From the NCBI GenBank assembly GCA_017550025.1, contig JAFYLU010000037.1, positions 1 to 45,041 on the forward strand: a stretch of 45,041 nucleotides of DNA, given 5' to 3'. Under the pieces are notes generated by a model that saw nothing but the letters and a program-made list of their open reading frames with translations, made no database searches and had not been told where the DNA came from. The DNA comes from Bacteroidales bacterium (lineage in GTDB: Bacteria > Bacteroidota > Bacteroidia > Bacteroidales > UBA932). This document shows, piece by piece, positions 17,443 to 26,280 of this stretch (position 1 is the first letter of the stretch; each line of letters starts with the position of its first letter). The translations under genes were made by a program, and so were the position numbers.

Positions 17443-18209
17443 AGTCAATGATATTTGCAGCGGGGCTCGGTACCCGCCTTAAGCCTATGACCGACAGCAT
17501 GCCGAAGGCATTGGTGCCTGTATGCGGCAGGCCTCTGATCGAACATGTCTCCCGCAAACTGAAGGCATCAGGGATCGATGAGGCTGTCGTGAATGTCCAC
17601 CATTTTGCGGACATGATTGAGGATTGGATCGGGTCACAGGATATTATGCCGATGAAGACGAGCGACGAGAGAGACAAGCTCCTGGAGACGGGAGGCGGAA
17701 TCCTCAATGCAAGAAGACATCTGGAAGGATGCGGCACTTTTCTCGTGCATAATGTGGATATAATATCCGATCTTGATATTCCTTGGCTTGCTTCGCAGGT
17801 CCGTCCTGACGCCATGGCTACACTTTTGGTAAGTGACAGGAAGACAAGCCGTTATCTTCTGTTTGATCCCGAAACGATGAGACTTGTGGGATGGACGAAT
17901 GTGAGCACTTCGCAGGTGAAGTCACCATATCCTGACATAGATCCCCACAAGTGTCTGAAGCTTGCCTTTTCCGGGATACATATTATGTCTGAAAAGGTGT
18001 TTGAAGTGATGGACGGATATGTCCTGGAAAAAGGTCTGAAGACAGATGACTCTGCTCCGCGCTTCCCGATCATGGACTTCTACCTTTCCGTCTGTGATAC
18101 ATATGGAATATATGGCGTCGTCGCGGAAGACCTCCACCTGGTGGATGTGGGGAAACTTGATACTCTGGAGCTGGCGGAAAGGGAGATATCCCGTCTGCAG
18201 TCAGAATGA
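17439..18209 (+). CDS. MurU-like MurNAc-1-phosphate uridylyltransferase
   Basis: A 256-aa sugar-1-phosphate nucleotidyltransferase. The N-terminal FAAGLGTRLKPMTDSMPKAL is the nucleotide-binding signature with the catalytic Lys; HNVDIISDLD holds the metal-binding Asp region. Small size and partnership with an AmgK-like kinase fit MurU, which makes UDP-MurNAc directly from MurNAc-1-phosphate and so bypasses de novo synthesis (and fosfomycin-sensitive MurA). A TTG at 17430 is also in frame, but the ATG at 17439 forms the ATGA overlap with the kinase stop and is preferred. Other sugar-1-phosphate substrates are possible. Confidence 0.82.
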   Translation: MKSMIFAAGLGTRLKPMTDSMPKALVPVCGRPLIEHVSRKLKASGIDEAVVNVHHFADMIEDWIGSQDIMPMKTSDERDKLLETGGGILNARRHLEGCGTFLVHNVDIISDLDIPWLASQVRPDAMATLLVSDRKTSRYLLFDPETMRLVGWTNVSTSQVKSPYPDIDPHKCLKLAFSGIHIMSEKVFEVMDGYVLEKGLKTDDSAPRFPIMDFYLSVCDTYGIYGVVAEDLHLVDVGKLDTLELAEREISRLQSE

Positions 18210-18239
18210 AAATGTAATTGTTAACTTAACGACTGAATT

Positions 18240-18608
18240 ATGAAATTTTTAGGAAACATTCTCTGGTTCGTGCTGGGTGGATTCATCATCAGCCTTTATT
18301 ATTTCCTTGTCGGATTGTTCTTCTGCATAACAATCATCGGCATACCTTTCGGCCTCCAGCTGATCAAGCTGGCAGGATTTGCATTATGGCCTTTCGGTCA
18401 TGATGTGCAGCCTGGTGCAAATGACGGTGGATGCCTGTCCATATTGATGAATGTCATCTGGATACTTGTCGGAGGAATCGAGATAGCGATGCTGCACCTT
18501 ACCTTCGGTGTAGTGCTCTGCATCACTATCGTCGGTATTCCTTTCGGCCTCCAGCACTTCAAGATGGCTCTTCTGGCCCTTGTTCCTTTCGGAAAGAAGA
18601 TAAGTTAG
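18240..18608 (+). CDS. yccF: YccF-family inner-membrane protein
   Basis: A 122-aa membrane protein made of two tandem YccF units: residues about 4-55 and 66-119. Each has a hydrophobic helix pair around CITI(I/V)GIPFGLQ and ends with A(L)xPFG. The duplication is also visible in DNA, where both copies share cctttcggcctccagc. Function of the family is unknown. It starts 30 nt after the MurU-like gene and may share its transcript. Its TAG stop overlaps the stop of the convergent CPBP gene. Confidence 0.88.
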   Translation: MKFLGNILWFVLGGFIISLYYFLVGLFFCITIIGIPFGLQLIKLAGFALWPFGHDVQPGANDGGCLSILMNVIWILVGGIEIAMLHLTFGVVLCITIVGIPFGLQHFKMALLALVPFGKKIS

Positions 18609-19510
18609 ATCGCAAGGGGATCCACTTTGTCGCAGTTGCCCATCCTTGTGTCCTTCACAGGGATGGCTCTTATTATGATTATTGAGCTTACGAGTACGAG
18701 TATGCTCAATGTGAATATGACGCCGTATTTCCATGGAACCATCACATCCATAAATGTCTCGGCATCTTCAAATGCGGGTATTCTGCTGAATATTGTCGCA
18801 CAGGTGTTGTTGACGCAGTGCATGAGCATGGTCAGCTTGAGCGATCCGGTCCTGTAATATACATATCCGAACAGCAGGCCGAGAACGAATGCCGGGATTG
18901 CCTGCCATGGGTTCATGTGCAGAATAGCAAAGAATGCTGCCGATATGCAGATGGCTCCTGCAGGGTTCATCCTGTTCAGCAGTCCTCGGAGTACAAGTCC
19001 TCTGCAGAGCCACTCCTCGAAGAGTGGGGCGAATATTGAAACAGACAGCAAAGATGCCCAGAGAGGACCGTTGGTCATGGATTTGAGCGCCTCCTCGAGG
19101 AAGGCCGGCATTTCAGGGAGAATCTTGCTTACCGGTTCAGTCACAAAGGCTGCGGCAAGTGTGGCCAATGATACGGTCAGGGCGACGATCAGACCGCCCT
19201 TGCTTCCGAAATTGTTGCTGTCCAGGGCATATCCTGTTTCAAATATCTCGTTTCTGCGGCTCTTTGCAGAAGCATAGAGGAGCGGTGGTATGAATGATAC
19301 AGGATACGATATGAGCATGCTGTATGAATTGACTGCTTCTGACGGTCCCATAAGGAAGACAAAGGCGCTGCTCAACAGGCTTCCGATAAGTGAGCCGAGA
19401 ATGAAGAGCAGGAAAAGCATCATCATCCCGCCGAATCCCGGGAGGTAGTGTGCATAATTAGAGAAGAGCTCGTATGAAGCTCTTCCCTGATGTCTTTTGA
19501 AAAATCCCAT
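18605..19510 (-). CDS. CPBP-family intramembrane glutamic protease
   Basis: A 301-aa multi-pass protein of the CPBP (CAAX protease/bacteriocin-processing, Abi) family. The conserved motifs are EEWLCRGLVLRG (the EExxxR active-site motif), FAILHMNPWQAIPAFVLGLLFGYVYYRTG and the late LMHCVNN. About seven to eight hydrophobic helices are seen. Such proteases act within the inner membrane; the substrate here is unknown. The gene lies 8 nt downstream of the sugar nucleotidyltransferase, in the same transcript, and overlaps the convergent yccF stop by 4 nt. Confidence 0.87.
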   Translation of the reverse strand: MGFFKRHQGRASYELFSNYAHYLPGFGGMMMLFLLFILGSLIGSLLSSAFVFLMGPSEAVNSYSMLISYPVSFIPPLLYASAKSRRNEIFETGYALDSNNFGSKGGLIVALTVSLATLAAAFVTEPVSKILPEMPAFLEEALKSMTNGPLWASLLSVSIFAPLFEEWLCRGLVLRGLLNRMNPAGAICISAAFFAILHMNPWQAIPAFVLGLLFGYVYYRTGSLKLTMLMHCVNNTCATIFSRIPAFEDAETFMDVMVPWKYGVIFTLSILVLVSSIIIIRAIPVKDTRMGNCDKVDPLAI

Positions 19511-19518
19511 GATATCTT

Positions 19519-20454
19519 TTATTTGTTATAAAGAGGAGTAGGGTAGATTCCATGGTCTGCGAATTCCTGGAATTTTGCAACTACTCCTGGTCTGTCTTCC
19601 TTGAATGTCACTCCGAACCAGCGCGAAGGGGTCGAGAGGAGTTCGCATTTACCTGTTCCCTCCTTTATGATGCAGTCGACTGCAAAAGGGATGTAGAATT
19701 CAGCCTTGAGCTCGTTTATGTTCTTTTCGAGGAATTTCGTGAACACATCTCCGCTCTTTTCGAAGTAGTCCGGAGTGAATCCCCACATGTTCATCGAACA
19801 GAGGGCCTTCGGCTGAAGCTCGACTGTCTCTCCTGTGACATTGTTCTCTCCGTAGATCTTGCCGTCCTCTGCCATGGCGATCTTATGATGTTCCACCACA
19901 TCGGTGAGGAAGCCGGTCTGGTCAGCAGAACCGATGCCTCTTGATACACCGCCCGATTCCGAAAGGGTATTGTCAAGCTCGAAGCCGACAAGTGCATATT
20001 CTCCTGTGCGGTTTTCATGTGCCCTGAGCCAGTCTCCAAGTATTCTGAATGACTCCTTTCCGTAGTAGTCGTCTCCGTTGATCACGGCAAAAGGCTCGTT
20101 GATCACATCCTTGCCCATGAGTACGGCGTGTGCTGTTCCCCAAGGCTTTTCTCTTTCCGGATTGAGAGCGAACTGTGACGGTATCTTGTGAAGTTCCTGG
20201 GTTACGAACTGGAATTCAAGAGGTTCTCCGTCAATGCACCTTACATTGCTGTACTTCTGTTTCACAAGTTCTTCCATCTGCTCCTTGAAGTACTCTCGTA
20301 CAATGTATACTACCTTGCCGAAGCCTGCCTGTACTGCATCGTAGATGGAATAGTCGATGATTGTTTCTCCGCTTGGACCGAGTCCGTCCATCTGCTTGAG
20401 TCCACCGTAGCGGCTGCCCATTCCTGCTGCAAGTACTAATAGTGTAGGTTTCAT
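19519..20454 (-). CDS. Sugar-phosphate nucleotidyltransferase family protein
   Basis: A 311-aa cytoplasmic protein with the NTP-transferase fold. The N-terminal LVLAAGMGSRYGGLKQMDGLGPSGE is a variant nucleotide-binding loop with the Lys, and VINGDDYYGKES carries the metal-binding Asp pair. The family makes NDP-sugars from sugar-1-phosphates, but the substrate is not evident, and the sequence is distinct from GlmU, RmlA and GalU. It is transcribed from a promoter that forms a palindrome with the divergent divIC-like promoter. Confidence 0.82.
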   Translation of the reverse strand: MKPTLLVLAAGMGSRYGGLKQMDGLGPSGETIIDYSIYDAVQAGFGKVVYIVREYFKEQMEELVKQKYSNVRCIDGEPLEFQFVTQELHKIPSQFALNPEREKPWGTAHAVLMGKDVINEPFAVINGDDYYGKESFRILGDWLRAHENRTGEYALVGFELDNTLSESGGVSRGIGSADQTGFLTDVVEHHKIAMAEDGKIYGENNVTGETVELQPKALCSMNMWGFTPDYFEKSGDVFTKFLEKNINELKAEFYIPFAVDCIIKEGTGKCELLSTPSRWFGVTFKEDRPGVVAKFQEFADHGIYPTPLYNK

Positions 20455-20507
20455 GTCTTTAAAAATTATATTGTTAATGTTTTTGTAAGTCTATGCTAAA
20501 AATCTTT

Positions 20508-20515
20508 CAAAATTA
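20508..20515 (-). promoter_or_regulatory. -7 box for the nucleotidyltransferase-CPBP unit
   Basis: TAATTTTG on the minus strand, an exact consensus match, about 54 nt upstream of the nucleotidyltransferase ATG. It is the mirror image of the plus-strand box at 20518-20525. Confidence 0.5.
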
Positions 20516-20517
20516 GT

Positions 20518-20525
20518 TAATTTTG
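20518..20525 (+). promoter_or_regulatory. -7 box for the DivIC/FtsB-like gene
   Basis: TAATTTTG, an exact TAnnTTTG match. It places transcription start near 20532 and a leader of about 23 nt before the TTG start codon at 20555, which supports that start. Only 2 nt separate it from the opposing box. Confidence 0.5.
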
Positions 20526-20554
20526 TCAGACATTCATCTAAAACAGTCAAGATT

Positions 20555-20857
20555 TTGGGAAAGATTAAGGATATTTTCACCGGTGAGCACAGAAAGTTCG
20601 CTTGGTTTGTTGTCGTCAGCACTTCGTTGTTTGCCATCTCCTGGATTGTCGGTCCTGGAAATACAGTTGTTCATTGGATTAAGGCCAGGAACGAGATCTC
20701 CCGCCAGGAAAAGCAGATGGAGATGTACCGCAGGCAGATAGAGTCAATGGATGCAGGGATAGAAGACCTGAAGACCAACAAGGACTCATTAGAAAAATTC
20801 GCCAGAGAACACTTTCATTTTGCGTCCCCTGGCGAAGATGTCTATATCGTTGAGTAG
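20555..20857 (+). CDS. FtsB/DivIC-family septum formation protein
   Basis: A 100-aa bitopic protein: a short basic N-terminus, one transmembrane helix (FAWFVVVSTSLFAISWIVG, about 15-33) and a coiled coil (RNEISRQEKQMEMYRRQIE onward) followed by FAREHFHFASPGEDVYIVE. The last part is the classic FtsB/DivIC ending. It would act in the divisome, bridging FtsQ/L-like proteins. The start is TTG; the next in-frame ATG is inside the coiled coil, too late to be real, and the promoter spacing agrees with the TTG. The stop lies 6 nt from the convergent purB stop. Confidence 0.8.
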   Translation: MGKIKDIFTGEHRKFAWFVVVSTSLFAISWIVGPGNTVVHWIKARNEISRQEKQMEMYRRQIESMDAGIEDLKTNKDSLEKFAREHFHFASPGEDVYIVE

Positions 20858-20863
20858 ATTGAC

Positions 20864-22204
20864 TTAAAATCCGGTATAAGTCCAAGGCGAGATCGCGCGG
20901 AGCTCTTCCTTCACCTGCTCCGACACTTCAAGAGTCTCGATGAAGTCTGCGATCACATCATGGTTGATGCCCGCACCTGTACGGGTAAGCGCCTTGAGCG
21001 TCTCGTATGGGTTCGGGTAATTTTCTCTGCGGAGGATGGTCTGTATCGCTTCTGCAACTACAGCCCAGTTTCTTTCAAGGTCGGCGCGGATCGCCTCTTC
21101 GTTGAGGATGAGCTTGCCCAGTCCCTTCTTCAGCGAGTTGAGGGAAATCATCGAATGTGCAAGAGGCATTCCGATGTTTCGGAGCACTGTTGAGTCGGTG
21201 AGGTCGCGCTGAAGGCGTGAGATAGGAAGCTTCATCGAAAGATGAGTGTAGAGCGCATCTGCAACGCCGAAGTTTCCTTCTGCATTCTCGAAGTCGATAG
21301 GGTTCACCTTATGCGGCATTGCCGACGATCCTACTTCTCCTGCCTTTACCTTCTGTCTGAAATACTCCATCGAGATGTATGTCCAGATGTCCCTTGCGAA
21401 GTCGATGAGGATGGTGTTGATGCGGCGGAGACAGTCGAAAAGTGATGCGAGGTTGTCGTAGTGCTCGATCTGTGTGGTAGGGAATGATCTCTTGAGACCG
21501 AGTGATGCTACGAAATCGTTGCCGAAGCCGATCCAGTCTACATCAGGATATGCCACCTTGTGTGCGTTCATGTTACCGGTTGCACCGCCGAATTTTGCAG
21601 GATAAGTGAGAAGCTCGAACTGGCGGATCTGCTCCTCGATGCGGACTGCAAACACATTGAACTCCTTGCCCACTCTTGTAGGAGAAGCCGGCTGTCCGTG
21701 TGTCTTTGCAAGCATAGGGATGTCAGCCCAGTCTGATGCCATGCCTTTGATGAGTCCGAGGACTTCCTTGAGGAGCGGCATGAAGCATTCATCGATGGCT
21801 TCCTTGAATGAAAGCGGAACTGATGTGTTGTTGATGTCCTGCGAAGTAAGACCGAAATGAACGAATTCTCCCCATTTCAGGATATCCATCTCCTTGAAGC
21901 GGTCCTTGATGAAATATTCCACAGCCTTCACGTCATGGTTGGTCACCTTTTCGATTTCCTTGACCTTTGCTGCATCTTCGGGTGTCATGTTCCTGTAGAT
22001 GTCCCTCAATTCTTCAAATCTGGAAGAATCAAAATCCGCGAGCTGCGGAAGAGGAATCTGACAAAGGGCGATGAAATACTCGATTTCGACGCGGACGCGG
22101 TATTTTATAAGCGCGTACTCGCTGAAATATTCTCTAAGAGGCTCTGTCTGACGCGAATAGCGTCCATCTATAGGCGAGACTGCCAAAAGTGAATGATTGT
22201 TCAT
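20864..22204 (-). CDS. purB: Adenylosuccinate lyase
   Basis: A 446-aa enzyme that cleaves SAICAR and adenylosuccinate, releasing fumarate, in purine synthesis. The fumarase/aspartase signature SSAMPHKVNPIDFENAEGN is complete, and SPIDGRYSRQTEPL near the start is typical of the class that includes E. coli PurB. The frame is open further upstream, but the ATG at 22202-22204 (MNNHSLLAVSPIDGRY) fits the family, and a full promoter lies 26-55 nt before it. Single-gene unit, divergent from the large lipoprotein gene. Confidence 0.95.
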   Translation of the reverse strand: MNNHSLLAVSPIDGRYSRQTEPLREYFSEYALIKYRVRVEIEYFIALCQIPLPQLADFDSSRFEELRDIYRNMTPEDAAKVKEIEKVTNHDVKAVEYFIKDRFKEMDILKWGEFVHFGLTSQDINNTSVPLSFKEAIDECFMPLLKEVLGLIKGMASDWADIPMLAKTHGQPASPTRVGKEFNVFAVRIEEQIRQFELLTYPAKFGGATGNMNAHKVAYPDVDWIGFGNDFVASLGLKRSFPTTQIEHYDNLASLFDCLRRINTILIDFARDIWTYISMEYFRQKVKAGEVGSSAMPHKVNPIDFENAEGNFGVADALYTHLSMKLPISRLQRDLTDSTVLRNIGMPLAHSMISLNSLKKGLGKLILNEEAIRADLERNWAVVAEAIQTILRRENYPNPYETLKALTRTGAGINHDVIADFIETLEVSEQVKEELRAISPWTYTGF

Positions 22205-22229
22205 TTCGTTCGATTTAAGAGTTGCGGCG

Positions 22230-22259
22230 CAAAGATACAAAAAATAGCTTAATGCTCAA
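22230..22259 (-). promoter_or_regulatory. Promoter of purB
   Basis: On the minus strand TTG, a 19-nt spacer and TATCTTTG match the Bacteroidetes consensus fully. The leader to the purB ATG is about 20 nt. Confidence 0.65.
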
Positions 22260-22276
22260 TCTTACAGATGCGATGA

Positions 22277-22307
22277 TTGCAAATTTGGGAAAAAAAAGCT
22301 ATCTTTG
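22277..22307 (+). promoter_or_regulatory. Promoter of the 889-aa lipoprotein unit
   Basis: TTG at 22277-22279, a 20-nt spacer and TATCTTTG at 22300-22307. It drives the lipoprotein and the following Omp28-like gene, with a leader of about 48 nt. Confidence 0.6.
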
Positions 22308-22361
22308 CGGGCGGACAAATTGTATACTATCAATAACATCAATATTTATTAATTCAAATCA

Positions 22362-25031
22362 ATGAGAAACTTACTAACCAGAAGCCTTCTGATCGGATTT
22401 ATTGCGGTCATCTGTGGCTTTGTTACCGGATGTGAGGATCCGAAGGCACCGTTCCTTCTGGATGTGTCATCTTATGGACCTGACTACATCGAACTCAAGG
22501 TGACTGCCGCCACTCCGGTGGAAATGGCCTATGTAGTTACGACTACAAGCCAGAACATGTCAAACCCTGCTGTGCTTTATGCAACCGGAACCAAACTTAA
22601 TGTAACTGACGGACAGATTGTCAGAATCACTGACGACATTGTCCAGAATACTGAATACTTCATCTATTCGGTAGCAAAGATCGATGCACAGAACTTCTCT
22701 GCCATCGACGTTGACAAGGTGACAACAGAGAAGTACAATTTCAATGAGATCATCACTGTCCTTGACACTTATTATGACGGATACAAGCTGCACATCACTG
22801 TGCCGCAGGAAGTGAAGAAGGCAAAGAATGCCCTTCGATACACTTCAGCGAGCCTTGCAGTCTACAACAAGATCAGAAATCTTTATGGCGAGACACATGC
22901 CGGTATGCTCATCACAAATGGTGGCGCTCATTCAAGATTCATCAAGAATGACTCTACAATGGTCTATACCGATGAGAATATTTATGAGCTTGACGAGGAT
23001 GGCAATGTTATCATTTACGAGATGACAGGCGAGCCTATCGACTTCCATGATCCTATCGTACCAGGCGAGCCGGTGGTTTATCTTGTCGGTGAGTTCGCAT
23101 GGGGCGACGTGAAGGAGACTATGGGATTCAGCTTCGGAGGTGTTGACCCTGATACAGGATTTGATCACGACAAGGGATATTTCGATCCTAAATGTACCCG
23201 CGGTACAGATGAGTGGCAGGGCGCCTTCCACAAGAAAGAGTTCATGGTTGACGCTCCTACAGTGCTTGAGGCTGATGTCAAGGTAGAAGTTTCGGATGTA
23301 TCACCTATCGACGCTGTCATAAGCATCATTCCTGAGGAGGGAGTTTATCAGTATGTGTACTCTGTAGTGGATGCATCGACATATAACGCTCTCCTTTCCC
23401 TTCTTGACGAAAGAGAGGAACTCGTACAGTGGTACCTCACTTCTTATATCGCATATCTCGAGCTTGGAGTTCAGGTTGAAAGAGGCCCTATCCAGTTCAA
23501 CGCGATGTCAGGATTTACAGAGCCGCTCCAGGCTGATGCGAAGTATTATGTGCTTATCACTGCAATGGGTGACGAGAACGGAACAAGCCAGCGTTTCATC
23601 AAGACTGATTTCAGAACTGCTGCAAAGACAAAGGCTGCTCCTGTTATCGAGGTTACACCTTGTCCTGTTGACAGGAACAGACCATATGAGGCACTCTTCA
23701 ATGTTAAGGCTCCTAACGGTGACCTCGCCGGTGCATACTGGGCTTGCAACTACAGAAGAGAGTGGCAGCTTTACCTCAACCAGAAGTATACTTATGAGGA
23801 TCTCTGCAACGGTAACTATTCATTCTCAAGCGATGAGATCGCACTCATCAACTCACCAGAGGGATATACAATGTCATTCCCTACTCTCGACGGCGAGACT
23901 TCAAGACTCGCAGTGTACGGATGCAATGACGAGTACACATTCAACGTGATCAGCGAGACTGATGTGAACGAGCCTGCTGTGGCAGACTATACTGCACCAT
24001 ATGCACAGGCAATCGCACCTGTTTCATCTCCATACTTCGATGCTCTTCCTGGCGAGTGGACAGCAACAGCTACCCTCCACGCTACAGAGTATGTGAACGA
24101 GAACCCTGTGAAGTACAATCTTACACATACTTCGAAGGTGGTGATCTCGAATTCAGCTCCTGAATTGCCGGAGACTCTTCCAAGCTACGTATATGGCCTC
24201 TATAATTCAGGCAACAATCCTATCGGTGCTGATGAGGTTGACGATATGTATGCAGAGCTCAAGTCATTGTCGGAGACATTCACTGTAAACAGAATCGAGA
24301 ACCAGAACAGACTTCTCTGTACAGGATTCCTTGATTTTGATTACTATGATGATCCGGGCCGTCTTGACATGAGAACACCATACGACCTCTTCGTTGCAGA
24401 CAACTACAGCTCTGTTGATGTGCCGCAGCTTATCAATGACTTCGGTCCGAAGTGGTTCTTCCAGGTTGCTAATGACGGAAGCATCTACATTCCGTTCAAC
24501 CAGGAGTATCTCCCACCTATGCACAACTGGCCTGGTTATCCTTTCTACGTTGCTGCATACTGTGAGGAGAACAACATGGCATTCTCTACTGCTAACGAGG
24601 CTGTAAGAGGATTCCCTGTAGAGATCTCTGCTGACAGAAACACCATCACTATCAAGCCTGTCGTTCTTGAAGGTGAGGATGGAAAGAGCTATTCATATTA
24701 TATGAATGCAATGGGTGTGAGCTCAAACGGAACCGAGCTTGTTGCACCGGTTATTTCAGAGATCGTTCTCACAAGAGGATGGACAGAAACAAAGGCATCT
24801 TCATCAGTTCCTTCTACAGTTTCTGTATCTCCTCGCAAGGTTGACGCTGTCGAGATCGACGGAACACCTACAGTATTCAAGAAGGCACCTGCTTACAAGT
24901 CCATGACAAAGCTTGTCGCTCCAGAGAGAATAGAATTCAAGAAGGTTGAGAAGCCTAATGCATTCACTCTTGAAGAGTTTGACGCAGCAATGGAGAGAAG
25001 CGTGGAGAAATATCTTAACGGAAGAAGATAA
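22362..25031 (+). CDS. Large modular lipoprotein, function unknown
   Basis: An 889-aa lipoprotein. The signal ends at a lipobox VTGC (Cys24) followed by EDP, acidic residues that in Bacteroidetes favour export to the cell surface. The body is beta-rich. A unit near residues 389-424 (LQADAKYYVLITAMGDENG, then FRTAAKT) has the fibronectin-III-like pattern also seen in the other large lipoproteins of this window; weaker copies flank it. The C-terminal 100 residues are Lys/Glu-rich and contain TKASSSVPSTVSVSP, perhaps a linker. No enzyme motif is recognised. It forms a pair with the Omp28-like gene 9 nt downstream. A binding or adhesion role at the surface is inference. Confidence 0.7.
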   Translation: MRNLLTRSLLIGFIAVICGFVTGCEDPKAPFLLDVSSYGPDYIELKVTAATPVEMAYVVTTTSQNMSNPAVLYATGTKLNVTDGQIVRITDDIVQNTEYFIYSVAKIDAQNFSAIDVDKVTTEKYNFNEIITVLDTYYDGYKLHITVPQEVKKAKNALRYTSASLAVYNKIRNLYGETHAGMLITNGGAHSRFIKNDSTMVYTDENIYELDEDGNVIIYEMTGEPIDFHDPIVPGEPVVYLVGEFAWGDVKETMGFSFGGVDPDTGFDHDKGYFDPKCTRGTDEWQGAFHKKEFMVDAPTVLEADVKVEVSDVSPIDAVISIIPEEGVYQYVYSVVDASTYNALLSLLDEREELVQWYLTSYIAYLELGVQVERGPIQFNAMSGFTEPLQADAKYYVLITAMGDENGTSQRFIKTDFRTAAKTKAAPVIEVTPCPVDRNRPYEALFNVKAPNGDLAGAYWACNYRREWQLYLNQKYTYEDLCNGNYSFSSDEIALINSPEGYTMSFPTLDGETSRLAVYGCNDEYTFNVISETDVNEPAVADYTAPYAQAIAPVSSPYFDALPGEWTATATLHATEYVNENPVKYNLTHTSKVVISNSAPELPETLPSYVYGLYNSGNNPIGADEVDDMYAELKSLSETFTVNRIENQNRLLCTGFLDFDYYDDPGRLDMRTPYDLFVADNYSSVDVPQLINDFGPKWFFQVANDGSIYIPFNQEYLPPMHNWPGYPFYVAAYCEENNMAFSTANEAVRGFPVEISADRNTITIKPVVLEGEDGKSYSYYMNAMGVSSNGTELVAPVISEIVLTRGWTETKASSSVPSTVSVSPRKVDAVEIDGTPTVFKKAPAYKSMTKLVAPERIEFKKVEKPNAFTLEEFDAAMERSVEKYLNGRR

Positions 25032-25040
25032 TTGAATATA

Positions 25041-26186
25041 ATGAAGAACATTTTCAAACTTGCATCACTGCTCACAGCAGCAGTGATGCTTGTTGCTTGC
25101 AGAGGCAACAATGACGGCCCTAATCAGGGTCAGACAGGAAGCGGTAAGCTTGAAATCACTACTGACAAGACTCTGATCCAGTCTAACGGATCGGACATTG
25201 CTACTCTCACAGTTACCCTTGACGGTGCTGTAGTTAAAGAGGGCCTCGAGTTCTTTGATGCAAAGAACAATCCTCTTGACATAGCTGACGGCAAGTTCAG
25301 TGTTACTACACCGGGTGAGTATCAGGTATGGGCTACTTATGGCACTGCTTATTCTGACAAGGTCACTATCCGTGCAATCACTATTCCTGTTCCGGCAACT
25401 CCGTCCGATCCGAAACCAGCAAGCACTGACTTCAAGGCCAAGGTTCTCCTCACACAGTTTACTGGTACTGCGTGCGGTTATTGTCCGGGAATGATGCTCA
25501 AGCTTCATCCAGTTCTTGAGGATCCTGCAATGGCTGACAAACTCGTATGGGTGGCAAGCCACTCATATGGATGGAATGCCTCTTATCCAGATCCTGCATC
25601 AATATCTTCTGATTTCTGTGATGTCCTTGGTGCACAGCATCCGTCGCTTAATCTCGACCTTAAGCTCAAGTTCCTCAATACAGCTGCAAATAATACAGAG
25701 GCTCTTCGTGGATATATCAACGAGTATTGTGAAGCGAAGAAGGATGTGGCATCAGGTATAGCTGTCAATGTAAAGCTTGCTGATGATGTCGTAGTTGCAA
25801 AGGTGACCATCAAGGCTGCAGAGACTGCAGAATATCGTGTCGGAGGTTTCCTTCTCGAGGATGGCCTCAAGGCTACACAGATCTCTGCATCTGAAACATG
25901 GATGAACACACACAATGCATGTATCCGCCATATTGATGCAACAAACAATTATCGCGGACATAAGATCGGCAAGATCAATAAGGGCGAGACTGTGGATTAT
26001 GCATTTGTATGGGATCTCAATAAGATCTGGAAGCAGCCTCTTGCTGAAAAGAAGTGGAAAGAGTGGGTGGAGGAGAATCTCCGTGTAGCATTCTTTGTTA
26101 CATGCCCTGATGCGGACGGAAATTATTCTGTGAACAATGCGGTTGAGTGCGCGGTTAATTCACAGCTTAAATTTGAATATAAGTAA
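25041..26186 (+). CDS. Omp28-like thioredoxin-fold lipoprotein (CGYC)
   Basis: A 381-aa lipoprotein: signal to LVAC (Cys20), then RGNND. Residues about 38-115 form an Ig-like (BIG-type) domain (LEITTDKTLIQSNGSDIATLTVTLDG). From about 130 the Omp28-type thioredoxin fold begins with LLTQFTGTACGYCPGM; the active-site pair CGYC is encoded at 25473-25484. The family is known as surface or outer-membrane associated, with uncertain function; thiol-disulfide activity is inferred from the CXXC. The ATG at 25041 is preferred over an in-frame TTG at 25032. It is the second gene of its unit and is followed by a strong terminator. Confidence 0.8.
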   Translation: MKNIFKLASLLTAAVMLVACRGNNDGPNQGQTGSGKLEITTDKTLIQSNGSDIATLTVTLDGAVVKEGLEFFDAKNNPLDIADGKFSVTTPGEYQVWATYGTAYSDKVTIRAITIPVPATPSDPKPASTDFKAKVLLTQFTGTACGYCPGMMLKLHPVLEDPAMADKLVWVASHSYGWNASYPDPASISSDFCDVLGAQHPSLNLDLKLKFLNTAANNTEALRGYINEYCEAKKDVASGIAVNVKLADDVVVAKVTIKAAETAEYRVGGFLLEDGLKATQISASETWMNTHNACIRHIDATNNYRGHKIGKINKGETVDYAFVWDLNKIWKQPLAEKKWKEWVEENLRVAFFVTCPDADGNYSVNNAVECAVNSQLKFEYK

Positions 26187-26215
26187 TATTTTATATTGCT
26201 ATATATTATAAGTAT

Positions 26216-26254
26216 AAAGTCCGGTCTGCCAGAAATGGGAGACCGGACTTTTTT
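26216..26254 (+). terminator. Intrinsic terminator, probably bidirectional
   Basis: AAAGTCCGGTCT (26216-26227) pairs with AGACCGGACTTT (26240-26251) as a 12-bp stem with a 12-nt loop, then a T-run. The reverse strand also has T-rich sequence after the stem, so it can serve both convergent genes. Confidence 0.85.
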
Positions 26255-26280
26255 AGTGCGTCATGTTGCTGATTACCCGC

